64,000 nt of DNA, taken from VRUE01 sp963727465 (GTDB lineage: Bacteria > Actinomycetota > Thermoleophilia > Solirubrobacterales > 70-9). Location: contig CAVSGL010000003.1 of assembly GCA_963727465.1 (NCBI GenBank), positions 434,001 to 498,000 of the forward strand, written 5' to 3'. The notes below the pieces were generated by a model, which was not told the origin of the DNA, did no database searches, and saw only the letters and a program-made list of their open reading frames with translations. The position numbers and the translations under genes were made by a program. Shown here piece by piece: positions 24,041-31,621 of this stretch (position 1 is the first letter of the stretch; each line of letters starts with the position of its first letter).

Positions 24041-24060
24041 CAGGTCAACGCCAGGTCAAC
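24041..24060 (+). promoter_or_regulatory. tandem CAGGTCAAC repeats, candidate arm-type sites, right end
   Basis: CAGGTCAAC occurs at 24041-24049 and 24052-24060, 11 bp apart (one helical turn), inside the right end of the element. GGTCAACAC recurs at 11289-11297 near attL. Likely integrase arm sites, inferred from phasing and position. Confidence 0.4.
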
Positions 24061-24167
24061 ACGCCGTCCGAAAACAGCCGAAAATCGCAGGTCAGCGAAA
24101 TGCCGGAAATGGCGAATTAGCAGGTAAAAGCCCGACAGCCGCAAACGCTCGAAAACGGCTGAGGAAG

Positions 24168-24210
24168 CTGAAAATCGCGGTGTCGTGGGCTCGATTCCCA
24201 CCCTCGCCAT
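24168..24210 (+). repeat. attR, duplicated 3' half of tRNA-Phe
   Basis: 41 of 43 bases match attL, covering the anticodon loop to the discriminator. The 5' half of a tRNA is absent here, so this is not a second tRNA gene. It fixes the right boundary of the element. Confidence 0.93.
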
Positions 24211-24262
24211 TCTGTATCGCGTAGTGCCTGTGGGCCGGGTATGTCCGGTTTCAATAGATCGG

Positions 24263-24276
24263 CGACACCTGTGTCG
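24263..24276. promoter_or_regulatory. palindrome upstream of the TacA-like gene, candidate operator
   Basis: CGACAC and GTGTCG flank CT in a 14-bp perfect palindrome, 43 bp before the antitoxin start. Toxin-antitoxin operons are usually autorepressed through such sites. Confidence 0.45.
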
Positions 24277-24318
24277 GCACTACAACTGTCGGCCAGAACC
24301 CCGTGCAATGTCCGGGTC

Positions 24319-24588
24319 ATGGAGCCGACCACAACCCCGAAGACTCGCCGGATTGAAGTCCGGCTCAGCGATGAGGAGCGCGAACTCGACGCTGCTGCTG
24401 CCTTGGTGCTGGGGGAGAGCCTGAGCGACCTCTTCCGCCGCGCTGCGCAGGCGCGGGCCCAGGAGGTGCTCGCCGATCAGCGCACGATCGCGCTCAGTGA
24501 TGTGGAGGCGGCACGCTTCCTAAAGGCGCTCGAGCGGCCAGACGAGGGTGCGGTGGCCCGGCTCGAAGACCTGCGCCGTCGCGCGTGA
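24319..24588 (+). CDS. DUF1778/TacA-family antitoxin
   Basis: 89 residues from ATG 24319. The N-terminal half, TRRIEVRLSDEERELDAAAALVLGESLSDLFRRAA, is a ribbon-helix-helix domain of the DUF1778 family. The C-terminal IALSDVEAARFLKALERPDE is the conserved toxin-binding tail. The stop overlaps the GTG start of the acetyltransferase toxin as GTGA. Confidence 0.9.
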   Translation: MEPTTTPKTRRIEVRLSDEERELDAAAALVLGESLSDLFRRAAQARAQEVLADQRTIALSDVEAARFLKALERPDEGAVARLEDLRRRA

Positions 24589-25103
24589 GCGAAGGGGCCG
24601 TGCTCACCGAGCGCCACGACCCATCAAGCCACGAGGTGGGGGACTTTGCCTGCGGCGAGGAGTCGCTCGACCGCTGGCTGCATCGGCACGCGGGCCAGGG
24701 GGAGCGACGCGATGCGATCCGCACCTTCGTCGCAACCGATGAGAGCCGGGCGGTGCGTGGCTACTACACGCTCGTGGCCGGTCAGCTCGAGCGCGCCGAG
24801 GCGACCGGGACCGCGCGCAAGGGCCTCTCGCGGCGCTTTCCGATCCCGGTCGCGATCCTCGCCCGTCTCGCTGTCGATGAGCGCAGCCAGGGACAGGGGC
24901 TTGGTGCGTCCCTGCTCAACGATGCCGTCGAGCGGATATGCCGCGCCGCGCAGGAGGTCGTCGTACCGGTGGTTGTCGTGCATGCGATCGGCGAGCAGGC
25001 GGTTGCCTTCTACGAGCGCTTTGGCTTCCACGGTCTTGCTGTCGCACCGCGAACCTTGATGGTGACGCTGGCCGAGCTTCGCGAGGCCGGCTACGGGCGG
25101 TAG
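24585..25103 (+). CDS. GNAT acetyltransferase toxin, TacT family
   Basis: 172 residues, GTG start. The order HDPSSHEVGDFACGEESLDRWLHRHA (FxCGxxxLDxWL signature), YYTLVAGQLERA, ILARLAVDERSQGQGLGASLL (acetyl-CoA binding) and VHAIGEQAVAFYERFGF is that of TacT/AtaT toxins, which acetylate the amino acid on charged tRNA and block translation. Coupled to its DUF1778 antitoxin by a 4-bp overlap. All motifs appear intact. Confidence 0.92.
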   Translation: MSEGAVLTERHDPSSHEVGDFACGEESLDRWLHRHAGQGERRDAIRTFVATDESRAVRGYYTLVAGQLERAEATGTARKGLSRRFPIPVAILARLAVDERSQGQGLGASLLNDAVERICRAAQEVVVPVVVVHAIGEQAVAFYERFGFHGLAVAPRTLMVTLAELREAGYGR

Positions 25104-25142
25104 CGCTCCACAGTCGAAGCGATCCGCGTCGGTCTCGAGCTC

Positions 25143-25685
25143 TCAGGCTGCGAGGTCGCGGTTGCACTTCTCGACGTACGCCTCGATCGCCTCCGTCGGG
25201 ATTCCGCGGCGCCGCCCCGCGTAGCGGACCCAGGCGGGCAGGAACTCGGGTACCGCGCGCTCGAAGAACTCGCTCTCGCGCAGCACCTTGCGCGGCAGGT
25301 GGTCGCACATGAACAACTCGACGACCGTGGGGCTCCAGCGAAGCGGTCTGCCCTCGCCGCCGACGTACTCGGCGCCGTGGTCGACCGCCAGCTTCGCCAG
25401 GTCCGCCGCGTCCTCGCCGCCCTCGAATGGCCCTGCCCCGGGAGATGCGAGGAAGCCATCGAGCGCCGCCTCGCGCTCCTCTTCGGGGATCTCCTCCGCT
25501 TCGAAGTGATCCTCCCCCGGGAGCGCCTTGAGGTGCGCGGTCAGGGCAGCGGCCTGGGCATGGAGGTCCTCGGCGACCGGCGCGTCCAGGGCGTGCATGG
25601 TGCGCCAGAGCGCCTCGCGGCAGCGGGCCGCCGCGTCGGGGAGGCCGATCTCCTCCAGCCGCAGCTCAAAGACGATGTCGCGCAT
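25143..25685 (-). CDS. conserved actinobacterial protein of unknown function, possibly truncated
   Basis: 180 residues. The C-terminal third, WSPTVVELFMCDHLPRKVLRESEFFERAVPEFLPAWVRYAGRRRGIP, resembles a conserved terminal module found in larger actinobacterial proteins. The acidic N-terminal part has no recognisable domain and the start MRDIVFELRLEEIGLP looks like the middle of a longer protein. It may be the remnant of a larger gene. Confidence 0.55.
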   Translation of the reverse strand: MRDIVFELRLEEIGLPDAAARCREALWRTMHALDAPVAEDLHAQAAALTAHLKALPGEDHFEAEEIPEEEREAALDGFLASPGAGPFEGGEDAADLAKLAVDHGAEYVGGEGRPLRWSPTVVELFMCDHLPRKVLRESEFFERAVPEFLPAWVRYAGRRRGIPTEAIEAYVEKCNRDLAA

Positions 25686-26000
25686 CAGGCGCGCTCGAGC
25701 GCCGCGACGACGCGCAGGGCCGATCTCCTCCTCAGGATCGGCGCCGACCGCCGCCGCCCTTCCGGCGGCCAGAGCTCCCGCCTCGTCAAGGATCGGGCGG
25801 CGCCGGCGGCTGACCGCGGGACTCGACCGTCAGATACCAACCGACAGCGCGAGGCATCGGAGCTTTCACAGTAACGGTACGCCGAGCCTCAACCCGTACC
25901 AAAGGTGTACTTAGTACAAAATGTTACGCGGCCCGGGTGCACATGCTGACTATACGGTGAAAAAAACCAACACCATTCTGGGTTGGGTATTCGCGTTCGT
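25686..26000. other. 315-bp gap, probable promoter region and decayed sequence
   Basis: The left 170 bp is GC-rich, with a short leftward reading frame (MPRAVGWYLTVESRG...) that could be the lost start of the gene at 25143. The right 140 bp is AT-rich and contains the palindrome at 25906-25918 and GGTACG/CGTACC (25877-25900). Confidence 0.4.
25906..25918. promoter_or_regulatory. palindrome TGTACTTAGTACA
   Basis: A 13-bp perfect palindrome about one central base in an AT-rich promoter-like segment upstream of the leftward gene at 25143-25685. It may be an operator for the neighbouring XRE protein. Confidence 0.35.
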
Positions 26001-26234
26001 TCAAACAGCCTTGCGCTCGGCCTGGGCGACCAGCTCGGACAGGGGAACTTCGAGCGCGGCGGCGAGCTTGAAAAGGTTGCGGAAGCTGGGATTGCGCAGG
26101 CCGCGCTCGATCTCGCTCACGTAGGTGCGGTGCATTCCCGCGAGATCGGCGAGGCCCTCCTGAGAGAGACCGTCGATTTCCCCGCGCCGCGTACGTATCG
26201 CTTCGCCAAGAGCCTTTAGAGCCGCCTCCGACAC
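26001..26234 (-). CDS. XRE-family helix-turn-helix regulator
   Basis: 77 residues from GTG 26234, chosen for GGAAGG eight bases upstream. The HTH covers almost all of it: ALGEAIRTRRGEIDGLSQEGLADLAGMHRTYVSEIERGLRNPSFRNLFKLAAALEVPLSELV. Its last residues are basic. An AT-rich promoter region lies upstream. Target unknown; neighbours suggest an accessory-region regulator. Confidence 0.85.
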   Translation of the reverse strand: MSEAALKALGEAIRTRRGEIDGLSQEGLADLAGMHRTYVSEIERGLRNPSFRNLFKLAAALEVPLSELVAQAERKAV

Positions 26235-26662
26235 GCGCGCAGCCTTCCAGCTATTTCCAGGCGAGTCTACAGAATATAAGTAGCTAGTCACGGTGCATGA
26301 AACTTCCCACACCTAGGCGTACCAATAAAAATCCTCTCAGTGAACTTGAATTGAAAACAACACTGGTGGACCGGTCAGGCGATTTCAGAGGTTTTAGAAA
26401 CAAAGTGTGTCAGTGACAGTCCGGGCCGATGTGAGAAGGGTCAGGTGTCGGTCAGCTTCCGCCGGCGAGTGCATTGATCGCCGCGACGCCGGTGACGGTC
26501 AGCGCCGAGGCGGAACGCGGTTGCGGTTGGCGGAGGCGAGATTCTTCGGCGTCGCCCCCGTGGGCCGGCGGGCGCAGCATCCGCCCGCCGACGAAGGTGC
26601 CGCTGGCGCACGGCCCCAGCCCCTCCCATTCGCGGCCGCGAGGTCATCTGATCGGCGGAATG
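26235..26662. other. 428-bp gap: AT-rich promoter plus a decayed coding fragment
   Basis: 26240-26430 is the most AT-rich DNA in the window and should hold the XRE promoter. On the minus strand 26452-26640 there is a start-less reading frame ending LTVTGVAAINALAGGS before a stop at 26452, with chromosomal-type codon use; it looks like the tail of a lost gene. Confidence 0.35.
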
Positions 26663-27451
26663 CTAGGCGATGCCGGCTATGTAGACGGCCTTGGAATGCA
26701 CGAGTTCGTCGACCGGCTGCTTGGGCACCGCGTCGAAGCCGTGTCCGTAGACGTCGAGGCACGCCAGGCCGGCGGCCTCGAGCGCCTCGCGGACCTCCGC
26801 TTCGGGGAAATGCCGCTGCCGGTGCACATGCGGCGCGAATTCGGCCGCGTCCTCGGCCTCGACCTCGAAGCGCGCCTCGCTGATCGAGCCGGGCGCCGCG
26901 TCGGCCGAGCCCTGGCCGCGCCAGACCAGGGTCCGCCCACCGCGCCGCACCCGCTGTTCTTCGGCAAAGAAGGTGCGGTAGGACTGGAGGCAGTTGACGT
27001 CGAACATCAGCAGCCCGCCGGGGGCGAGGTTCGCCCGCATCCCGCTCAGCGCGCTGCGCAGCTGCTCGTAATCGAGCAGGTAGTTGACCGCATCGTCGAG
27101 CGCCCAGACCAGGTCGAACTCGCCGAATACGGGCAGCTCGCGCATGTCGGCGACCGAGAGCCGCACCGCGCCGCCGCCCTTGGCGCGCGCCAGCTCGACC
27201 ATCGAGGGCGAGATGTCGCAGGCGGTCACCTCCCAGCCGCGTTCGAGCATCGGCACGAAGCTCTTGCCGGTGCCGCAGCCGACGTCGAGCAGGCGGCGCC
27301 CGCTGAGGCCGTGGCGGCGCAGCTTCGGCAGCAGGTTGCCGAGCCACAGCTCGTAGTCGTGGTGGGCGGTGAAGTCGTCGTAGAGGGGCGCCATCGCCTC
27401 GTACGCCCGCTCGGCGTAGCGGTCCCCGCGCTCGGTCGCAGTCGTATCCAT
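26663..27451 (-). CDS. class I SAM-dependent methyltransferase
   Basis: 262 residues from ATG 27451. Motif I LLDVGCGTGKSFVPML near residue 54, followed by VTACDISPSMVELAR (acidic residue binding the ribose), LSVADMRELPVFGEFDLVWALDDAVNYLL and APGGLLMFDVN. Rossmann methyltransferase of the Methyltransf_25/11 group. Substrate unknown. Divergent from the sigma factor gene, sharing an AT-rich 67-bp promoter region. Confidence 0.9.
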   Translation of the reverse strand: MDTTATERGDRYAERAYEAMAPLYDDFTAHHDYELWLGNLLPKLRRHGLSGRRLLDVGCGTGKSFVPMLERGWEVTACDISPSMVELARAKGGGAVRLSVADMRELPVFGEFDLVWALDDAVNYLLDYEQLRSALSGMRANLAPGGLLMFDVNCLQSYRTFFAEEQRVRRGGRTLVWRGQGSADAAPGSISEARFEVEAEDAAEFAPHVHRQRHFPEAEVREALEAAGLACLDVYGHGFDAVPKQPVDELVHSKAVYIAGIA

Positions 27452-27518
27452 GCTCGCCCTGACCGGCGAATAATTCTTAATAGTTTCATTGCTCAAATAT
27501 GCTAGTCTGCCGCGCATC

Positions 27519-28034
27519 GTGGAGGTCCGTCGTCTCGATCACCAGCTTGGCGGGAAGGGAGATCCGAGCCAGGACTGGGACTGGGACGAGGTCCACAGGA
27601 CCTGTCTGAGCTTCGCCTTTCGTTACGCGAAGAACCAGACAGAGGCCGAAGACATCGCTCAGGACGCGATGGTGCGCGTGTGGCGCAAACGGCGCACGCT
27701 GCGCGATGGCGCCGCGCGCAAGGCCTGGCTGGCGACGATCGTTCGCAACGAGGCGTTGCGCGAGTTCGCCCGCAAGCGGCCGGCGCCGACCGACCTGATC
27801 GAAGTCATCCATGGCCGCGACGACGACCGCGTGCTGGCGACGGTCGAAAGGGCGGACCTGCACGCGGCGTTGGAGCGGCTCAACAAGCGCGATCGCCAGC
27901 TCGTGCGGCTGCGCTACGACGAGGACATGACCCAGGAGGCGATCGCCCACCGGCTCGGCATCCCTCTCGGCACGGTCAAGGTCCGGCTGCATCGCGTGCG
28001 CGCCAAGCTGCGCCGCGAGATCGGCGCCGTTTAG
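27519..28034 (+). CDS. ECF-like RNA polymerase sigma factor
   Basis: 171 residues from GTG 27519 (a TTG at 27489 overlaps a plausible TATGCT -10 element). Region 2: CLSFAFRYAKNQTEAEDIAQDAMVRVWRKRRTL. Region 4: LERLNKRDRQLVRLRYDEDMTQEAIAHRLGIPLGTVKVRLHRVRAKLRREI. Two-domain structure without region 1 or 3 is the group 4 (extracytoplasmic function) type. No anti-sigma gene is adjacent, so the signal is unknown. Confidence 0.9.
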   Translation: MEVRRLDHQLGGKGDPSQDWDWDEVHRTCLSFAFRYAKNQTEAEDIAQDAMVRVWRKRRTLRDGAARKAWLATIVRNEALREFARKRPAPTDLIEVIHGRDDDRVLATVERADLHAALERLNKRDRQLVRLRYDEDMTQEAIAHRLGIPLGTVKVRLHRVRAKLRREIGAV

Positions 28035-28073
28035 AGATCCGGGGAGGCGGGCGGACGGGCGAGGCGCGGGGCC

Positions 28074-28679
28074 TCAGCCCGCCGCTGCCCGCCGCATCTC
28101 CTCGGTTGCCGCGCCGGGGCCGATGTAGGGGACGAGTATCGCGAACAGCAGGTCGGGCAGCAGCTCCGGCAGCCGCTCGGCCCTGCCGGTGAGCAGCTCG
28201 TCGAAGATCAGGCCCGAGACCGCGCCGGCGGCCATCAGCCCGATGTTTGCGGGCAGCTCGCGATCGCCGGCCAGCGCTTCGCCGTCCTCGAGGAACTCGG
28301 TGACCTTCGCGATCGCGTTCCAGTGGCGCTGACGGGCGTCGGAGCCGGCGGCGGCGACCTCGACGATCGCCGTGCGCGCCAGCTCGGGGTCGAGCGCGAA
28401 CATCTCGACCACGGTCGCCAGGCCCGCCCGCATCCGCTCCAGCCAGGGCGCGTCCGGGTCGCAGTTGGCGACAACTTCCCCCAGAACGCGTTCGACCACC
28501 AGGTCGTAGGCGGCGAGGAAGCACTCGTGCTTGTCCTCGAAGTGCTTGTAGAAGGTCGTGCGCGAGACGTCCGCCTCGGCGATCGTGTCGGCGACCGAGG
28601 TCGCCCTGTAGCCCTTGCGGCCGACGACCCGCACCATCGCCTCCAGAATCGCTTGCCGCCGCGTTTCGCTGCCTGCCAT
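28074..28679 (-). CDS. TetR/AcrR-family transcriptional regulator
   Basis: 201 residues from ATG 28679, preceded by GGGAGGG. N-terminal HTH: RRQAILEAMVRVVGRKGYRATSVADTIAEADVSRTTFYKHFEDKHECFLAAYD. The ligand-binding C-terminal domain ends LLPDLLFAILVPYIGPGAA, an ending shared with the two TetR genes upstream, so the three are paralogues. Ligand and target unknown. Confidence 0.93.
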   Translation of the reverse strand: MAGSETRRQAILEAMVRVVGRKGYRATSVADTIAEADVSRTTFYKHFEDKHECFLAAYDLVVERVLGEVVANCDPDAPWLERMRAGLATVVEMFALDPELARTAIVEVAAAGSDARQRHWNAIAKVTEFLEDGEALAGDRELPANIGLMAAGAVSGLIFDELLTGRAERLPELLPDLLFAILVPYIGPGAATEEMRRAAAG

Positions 28680-28744
28680 CGGCCCTCCCGGCAGGGTTGA
28701 ACTATCGGGTATATGAATCATAGCGGCAACGTGTACGAAGGCGT

Positions 28745-29347
28745 TTATCGAGTCAGCCTCTCGACCTCCCGCGCTGCCGCATCAGGGCCGATATACGGAA
28801 TCAGCGTGGCAAAAAACACGTCCGAAAGCAAGTCCGGGAGCTGTTCTCCGCGCCCCGCCACGAGCTCGTCGGCGATCAGCCCCGTGACCCCGCCGATCGC
28901 CATCCGCGAGGTGTTGGCGGGCAGGCCGCGGCCGCCCGGCGCGTAGTCGCGCCCCTCCTCGAAGAGCGGCGTCAGCCGCTGCACCGCGGCCCGGTAGCGG
29001 CGCTGCGCGGCCGGCCCGGCGTTGCCGACGTCGACCAGCGAGAGCCGCGCCAGGTCGGGCTCCTCGGCCAGCACCTCGAGCAGCGCCGCGAGCCCGGCGG
29101 CCGCCCGCTCCGGCCAGCTCCCGTCGTCCTCGTAGGCCGCGAGCACGCGCCGCACCATCGCCTCGACCGCGCCGTCGTAGGCGGCGAGGAAGCACGCCTC
29201 CTTGTCCTCGAAGAGCTCGTAGAAGGTGGTGCGCGAGACGCCGGCCTCCCTGGTCAGGTCGGCGACCGTCATCGCCCCGTAGCCCTTCGCCGCGACGACG
29301 CGCAGCGCCGCCTCGAGCAGCCGCTCGCGCTGCGAGCGCGCCACCAC
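28745..29347 (-). CDS. TetR/AcrR-family transcriptional regulator
   Basis: 200 residues, GTG start. HTH: RERLLEAALRVVAAKGYGAMTVADLTREAGVSRTTFYELFEDKEACFLAAYD. The C-terminal LLSDVFFATLIPYIGPDAA parallels its neighbours. Middle of three tandem leftward TetR genes. Confidence 0.93.
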   Translation of the reverse strand: MVARSQRERLLEAALRVVAAKGYGAMTVADLTREAGVSRTTFYELFEDKEACFLAAYDGAVEAMVRRVLAAYEDDGSWPERAAAGLAALLEVLAEEPDLARLSLVDVGNAGPAAQRRYRAAVQRLTPLFEEGRDYAPGGRGLPANTSRMAIGGVTGLIADELVAGRGEQLPDLLSDVFFATLIPYIGPDAAAREVERLTR

Positions 29348-29417
29348 CTCCGGCGGCAGCCGGTGACGCCCGCGCGGAGGGCGCCACCGGTCTCCCCCCC
29401 TGCCCGCTCCACTCCGG

Positions 29418-30110
29418 TCAGCCTCCGGGTGGGCCGAGAAGCTTCTCGGCCTCGCGGGACTGGCGCAGCGCCTCGTCCTGGCCGAGGTAGGGGACGGTGG
29501 TGATGTAGACGATGTCGGGCAGCAGTTCGCGCAGCCGCTCGGTGTTGCCGGCGAGGATCTGGCCGACGATCAGCGACTCGGCGCCCGAGAGGGCGGCCCT
29601 GCCGGCGCTCGAGGGGATCGCTTCCTCCTCGACCGGGTCCTCGCGGCCGCGGTCGAGCAGCGACTGGAGCACCCGCTTGCCCGAGGCGTAGAGCTCGAAC
29701 GCCCGGTCGCCGCTGGCCGGCGCCTCGACCAGCGCCATGCGGGCGAAGGCCGGGCGGCTGGCCAGCAGGTCGAGGAACTCGGCGGCGGCGTCGCGCACCA
29801 TCGCCGCCCAGGGCTTGTCCGGCGAGTAGGCGGAGAGGATGCGGCCCATCGCGTCGGCGAGCGAGACCTCCATCGCCGCGTGGAAGCAGTCCTCCTTGTC
29901 CTTGAACAGCTCGTAGAAGGTCGCGCGCGAGACGCCGGCGGGCTCGCAGATGTCGGCGATCGTCGTCGCGTTGTAGCCCTTCGCCGCGCAGCTCTCGGCC
30001 ATCGCGACGAGGATCCGTTCGCGCTGGGAGTGGGCGACGAGCGGCTCGGCGAGGCCCTCGCGGCCGGCCGGGAGGCGCTCCTTCTCGATCAGCCCGGGCA
30101 GGTCAGCCAT
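29418..30110 (-). CDS. TetR/AcrR-family transcriptional regulator
   Basis: 230 residues. A 26-residue N-terminal extension precedes the HTH: RERILVAMAESCAAKGYNATTIADICEPAGVSRATFYELFKDKEDCFHAAME. Ends LLPDIVYITTVPYLGQDEALRQ. First gene of the tandem TetR set; a perfect palindrome (30125-30139) lies 15 bp upstream of its start and could be an autoregulatory operator. Confidence 0.93.
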   Translation of the reverse strand: MADLPGLIEKERLPAGREGLAEPLVAHSQRERILVAMAESCAAKGYNATTIADICEPAGVSRATFYELFKDKEDCFHAAMEVSLADAMGRILSAYSPDKPWAAMVRDAAAEFLDLLASRPAFARMALVEAPASGDRAFELYASGKRVLQSLLDRGREDPVEEEAIPSSAGRAALSGAESLIVGQILAGNTERLRELLPDIVYITTVPYLGQDEALRQSREAEKLLGPPGG

Positions 30111-30124
30111 AAACGCGATTGTAC

Positions 30125-30139
30125 ACCCCTGTCAGGGGT
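30125..30139. promoter_or_regulatory. palindrome, candidate TetR operator
   Basis: ACCCCTG-T-CAGGGGT: two 7-bp half-sites about a central base, between the TetR start (30110) and the end of the glutamate decarboxylase gene. Size and position suit TetR dimer binding. A near match lies at 20-34. Confidence 0.6.
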
Positions 30140-30161
30140 CTGTGGACGAGTCAGTACCGAT

Positions 30162-31529
30162 TTAACAAATGCGACGGCCGCCCTTGGCCTGCGCGGACTG
30201 TCCGCCCTTGCCGTCGAGCTTGGCGATCGCCGCCTCGATGTCGGCGCCGAGCATCTCCGCCATGTCGCGGCTGAAGTTCTCCTTGACCACCATGCGCAGC
30301 ACCGAGACCGACTCGGCGTTTGGCGGCAGCGGGTAGGCGGGGACGATCCAGCCGCGCTCGCGCAGCAGCTCGGAGAGCGCGAAGACGTCGACGCCGCCGT
30401 CCTTCTCGGTCGGCCGCACGACGACCACCGGCAGGTAGCGGGCGTCGTTGAGCAGCTCGAAGCGGCCGCCGGCGGTCAGCGCCCGCTCGAGCTCGCCCGC
30501 GTTCTCCATCAGGTTGGCGGCGATCCGCTCGTACCCCTTCCGCCCCAGCCGCAGGAAGTTGTAGTACTGGAGCAGCACCGAGTTGCTGGCGCGGCTGAAG
30601 TTGAGGCTGTAGTTGGGCATCTCGCCGCCGAGATAGGTGATCTTGAAGACCAGCTCCTCGGGCACGACGTCGAGGTCGCGGAAGACGACCGAGCCCATGC
30701 CGGGGTAGACGAGGCCGAACTTGTGGTTGGAGACGTTGATCGAGCGCACGTGCTCGAGCCGGAAGTCCCACTTCAGCTCCGGATAGGCGAAGGGGGCGAT
30801 GAAGCCGCCGCTCGCCGCGTCGACGTGGATCGGGATGTCCCAGCCCTTTTCCTGCTTGACCTGGCGCAGCAGCTCGTCGATGCCCTCGATTTCGTCGACC
30901 TGGCCGGTGAAGGTGGTGCCGAGGATCGCGCCGACGGCGATCGTGTTCTCGTCGATCAGCGGCTCGACCTCTTCCGGGCCGATCACGTGGCGTTCCGGGG
31001 TCAGCGGGATCACCCGCTGCTCGACCTCGAAGTATTTGGTGAACTTCTCCCAGCAGGTGTGGACGTCGGCGCCGAAGATCACGTTCGGCTTCGCCGTGTC
31101 GTCGCCGCGCCGTTCGCGCCAGCTCTGCTTGTGCGCCAGCAGCCCCAGCATGATCGCCTCCGAGGAGCCGATCGTCGCCGTGCCCGCCGCCGCGCCCCCG
31201 TCGGGCGCGTTGAAGAGGCCGCCGATCATGCTGACGACCCGCTGGTGGATCACCTCGGTCTGCGGGTACTCGTCCTGGTCGACGAAGTTGCGGTTGAGCG
31301 TCTCCGTGGCGAGCTGCTGGGCCTCGGGCTCCATCCAGGTGGTGACGAAGGAGGCGAGGTTGAGCGTCGGGTTGCCGTCGAGGTTGAGCTCGTCGTGGAT
31401 CAGCTGGTAGGCGGCGCGGGCGGGCATCGAGTCGTCCGGGACCCGGTGCTCGGGGACGTCGGCCGTGAAGTAGCGGCTGCTGTAGGTCGTGTTGGTCAGC
31501 CGCCCGGCCTCGCTGCGTACCTTGCGCAT
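30162..31529 (-). CDS. gadB: glutamate decarboxylase
   Basis: 455 residues. PLP enzyme converting glutamate to GABA and CO2, consuming a proton. Family blocks visible: NLASFVTTWMEPEAQQL, NFVDQDEYPQTEVIHQRVVSMI, GTATIGSSEAIMLGLLAHK, HVDAASGGFIAPF (the Asp contacting PLP) and INVSNHKFGLVYPG with the Schiff-base lysine. Length matches bacterial GadB. No GABA antiporter (gadC) is adjacent. GABA made here could feed the semialdehyde dehydrogenase at 57.9 kb; that link is inference. Confidence 0.95.
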   Translation of the reverse strand: MRKVRSEAGRLTNTTYSSRYFTADVPEHRVPDDSMPARAAYQLIHDELNLDGNPTLNLASFVTTWMEPEAQQLATETLNRNFVDQDEYPQTEVIHQRVVSMIGGLFNAPDGGAAAGTATIGSSEAIMLGLLAHKQSWRERRGDDTAKPNVIFGADVHTCWEKFTKYFEVEQRVIPLTPERHVIGPEEVEPLIDENTIAVGAILGTTFTGQVDEIEGIDELLRQVKQEKGWDIPIHVDAASGGFIAPFAYPELKWDFRLEHVRSINVSNHKFGLVYPGMGSVVFRDLDVVPEELVFKITYLGGEMPNYSLNFSRASNSVLLQYYNFLRLGRKGYERIAANLMENAGELERALTAGGRFELLNDARYLPVVVVRPTEKDGGVDVFALSELLRERGWIVPAYPLPPNAESVSVLRMVVKENFSRDMAEMLGADIEAAIAKLDGKGGQSAQAKGGRRIC

Positions 31530-31562
31530 CGCGGCGCACTGTACACGCGGGCGAGGGCGCTA

Positions 31563-31575
31563 CCGAAAAATTCGG
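31563..31575. promoter_or_regulatory. CCGAA-AAA-TTCGG inverted repeat upstream of gadB
   Basis: A 5-bp inverted repeat in the 92-bp divergent promoter region between gadB and the first peptidase E gene. CCGAA/TTCGG pairs also occur upstream of the ferritin gene (33810-33848). Confidence 0.3.
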
Positions 31576-31621
31576 ACCGCTGTACAAGCCGTTTTCGCCG
31601 CCGCGGAGCAACCATTCAGCG

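Larger units (their letters stand above)
11176..24210. mobile_element. integrative (mobilizable) element inserted in tRNA-Phe
   Basis: About 13.0 kb bounded by 43-bp direct repeats with two mismatches (attL and attR), the first being the 3' part of the tRNA gene. The ends carry an excisionase-like gene (left) and a toxin-antitoxin pair (right); a tyrosine integrase and a TrwC/MobF relaxase lie inside. No coupling protein, VirB4, FtsK/TraB translocase or replication initiator was found, which argues for an integrative mobilizable element rather than a self-transmissible AICE or ICE. Cargo: SIR2-domain module, IS110-family insertion, AbiEi-like gene, VapBC-like pair, two secreted or membrane proteins. 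Confidence 0.9.

Noticed and set aside
24168..24217. tRNA-like sequence at the right end of the element
   Set aside because: Only the 3' half is present; no acceptor 5' strand or D-arm, so it is attR and not a tRNA gene.
24220..24300. Sequence around TGTCCGGTTTCAATAGATCGG considered as an IS end
   Set aside because: No transposase fragment or matching inverted terminal repeat was found; the palindrome there is better explained as the toxin-antitoxin operator.
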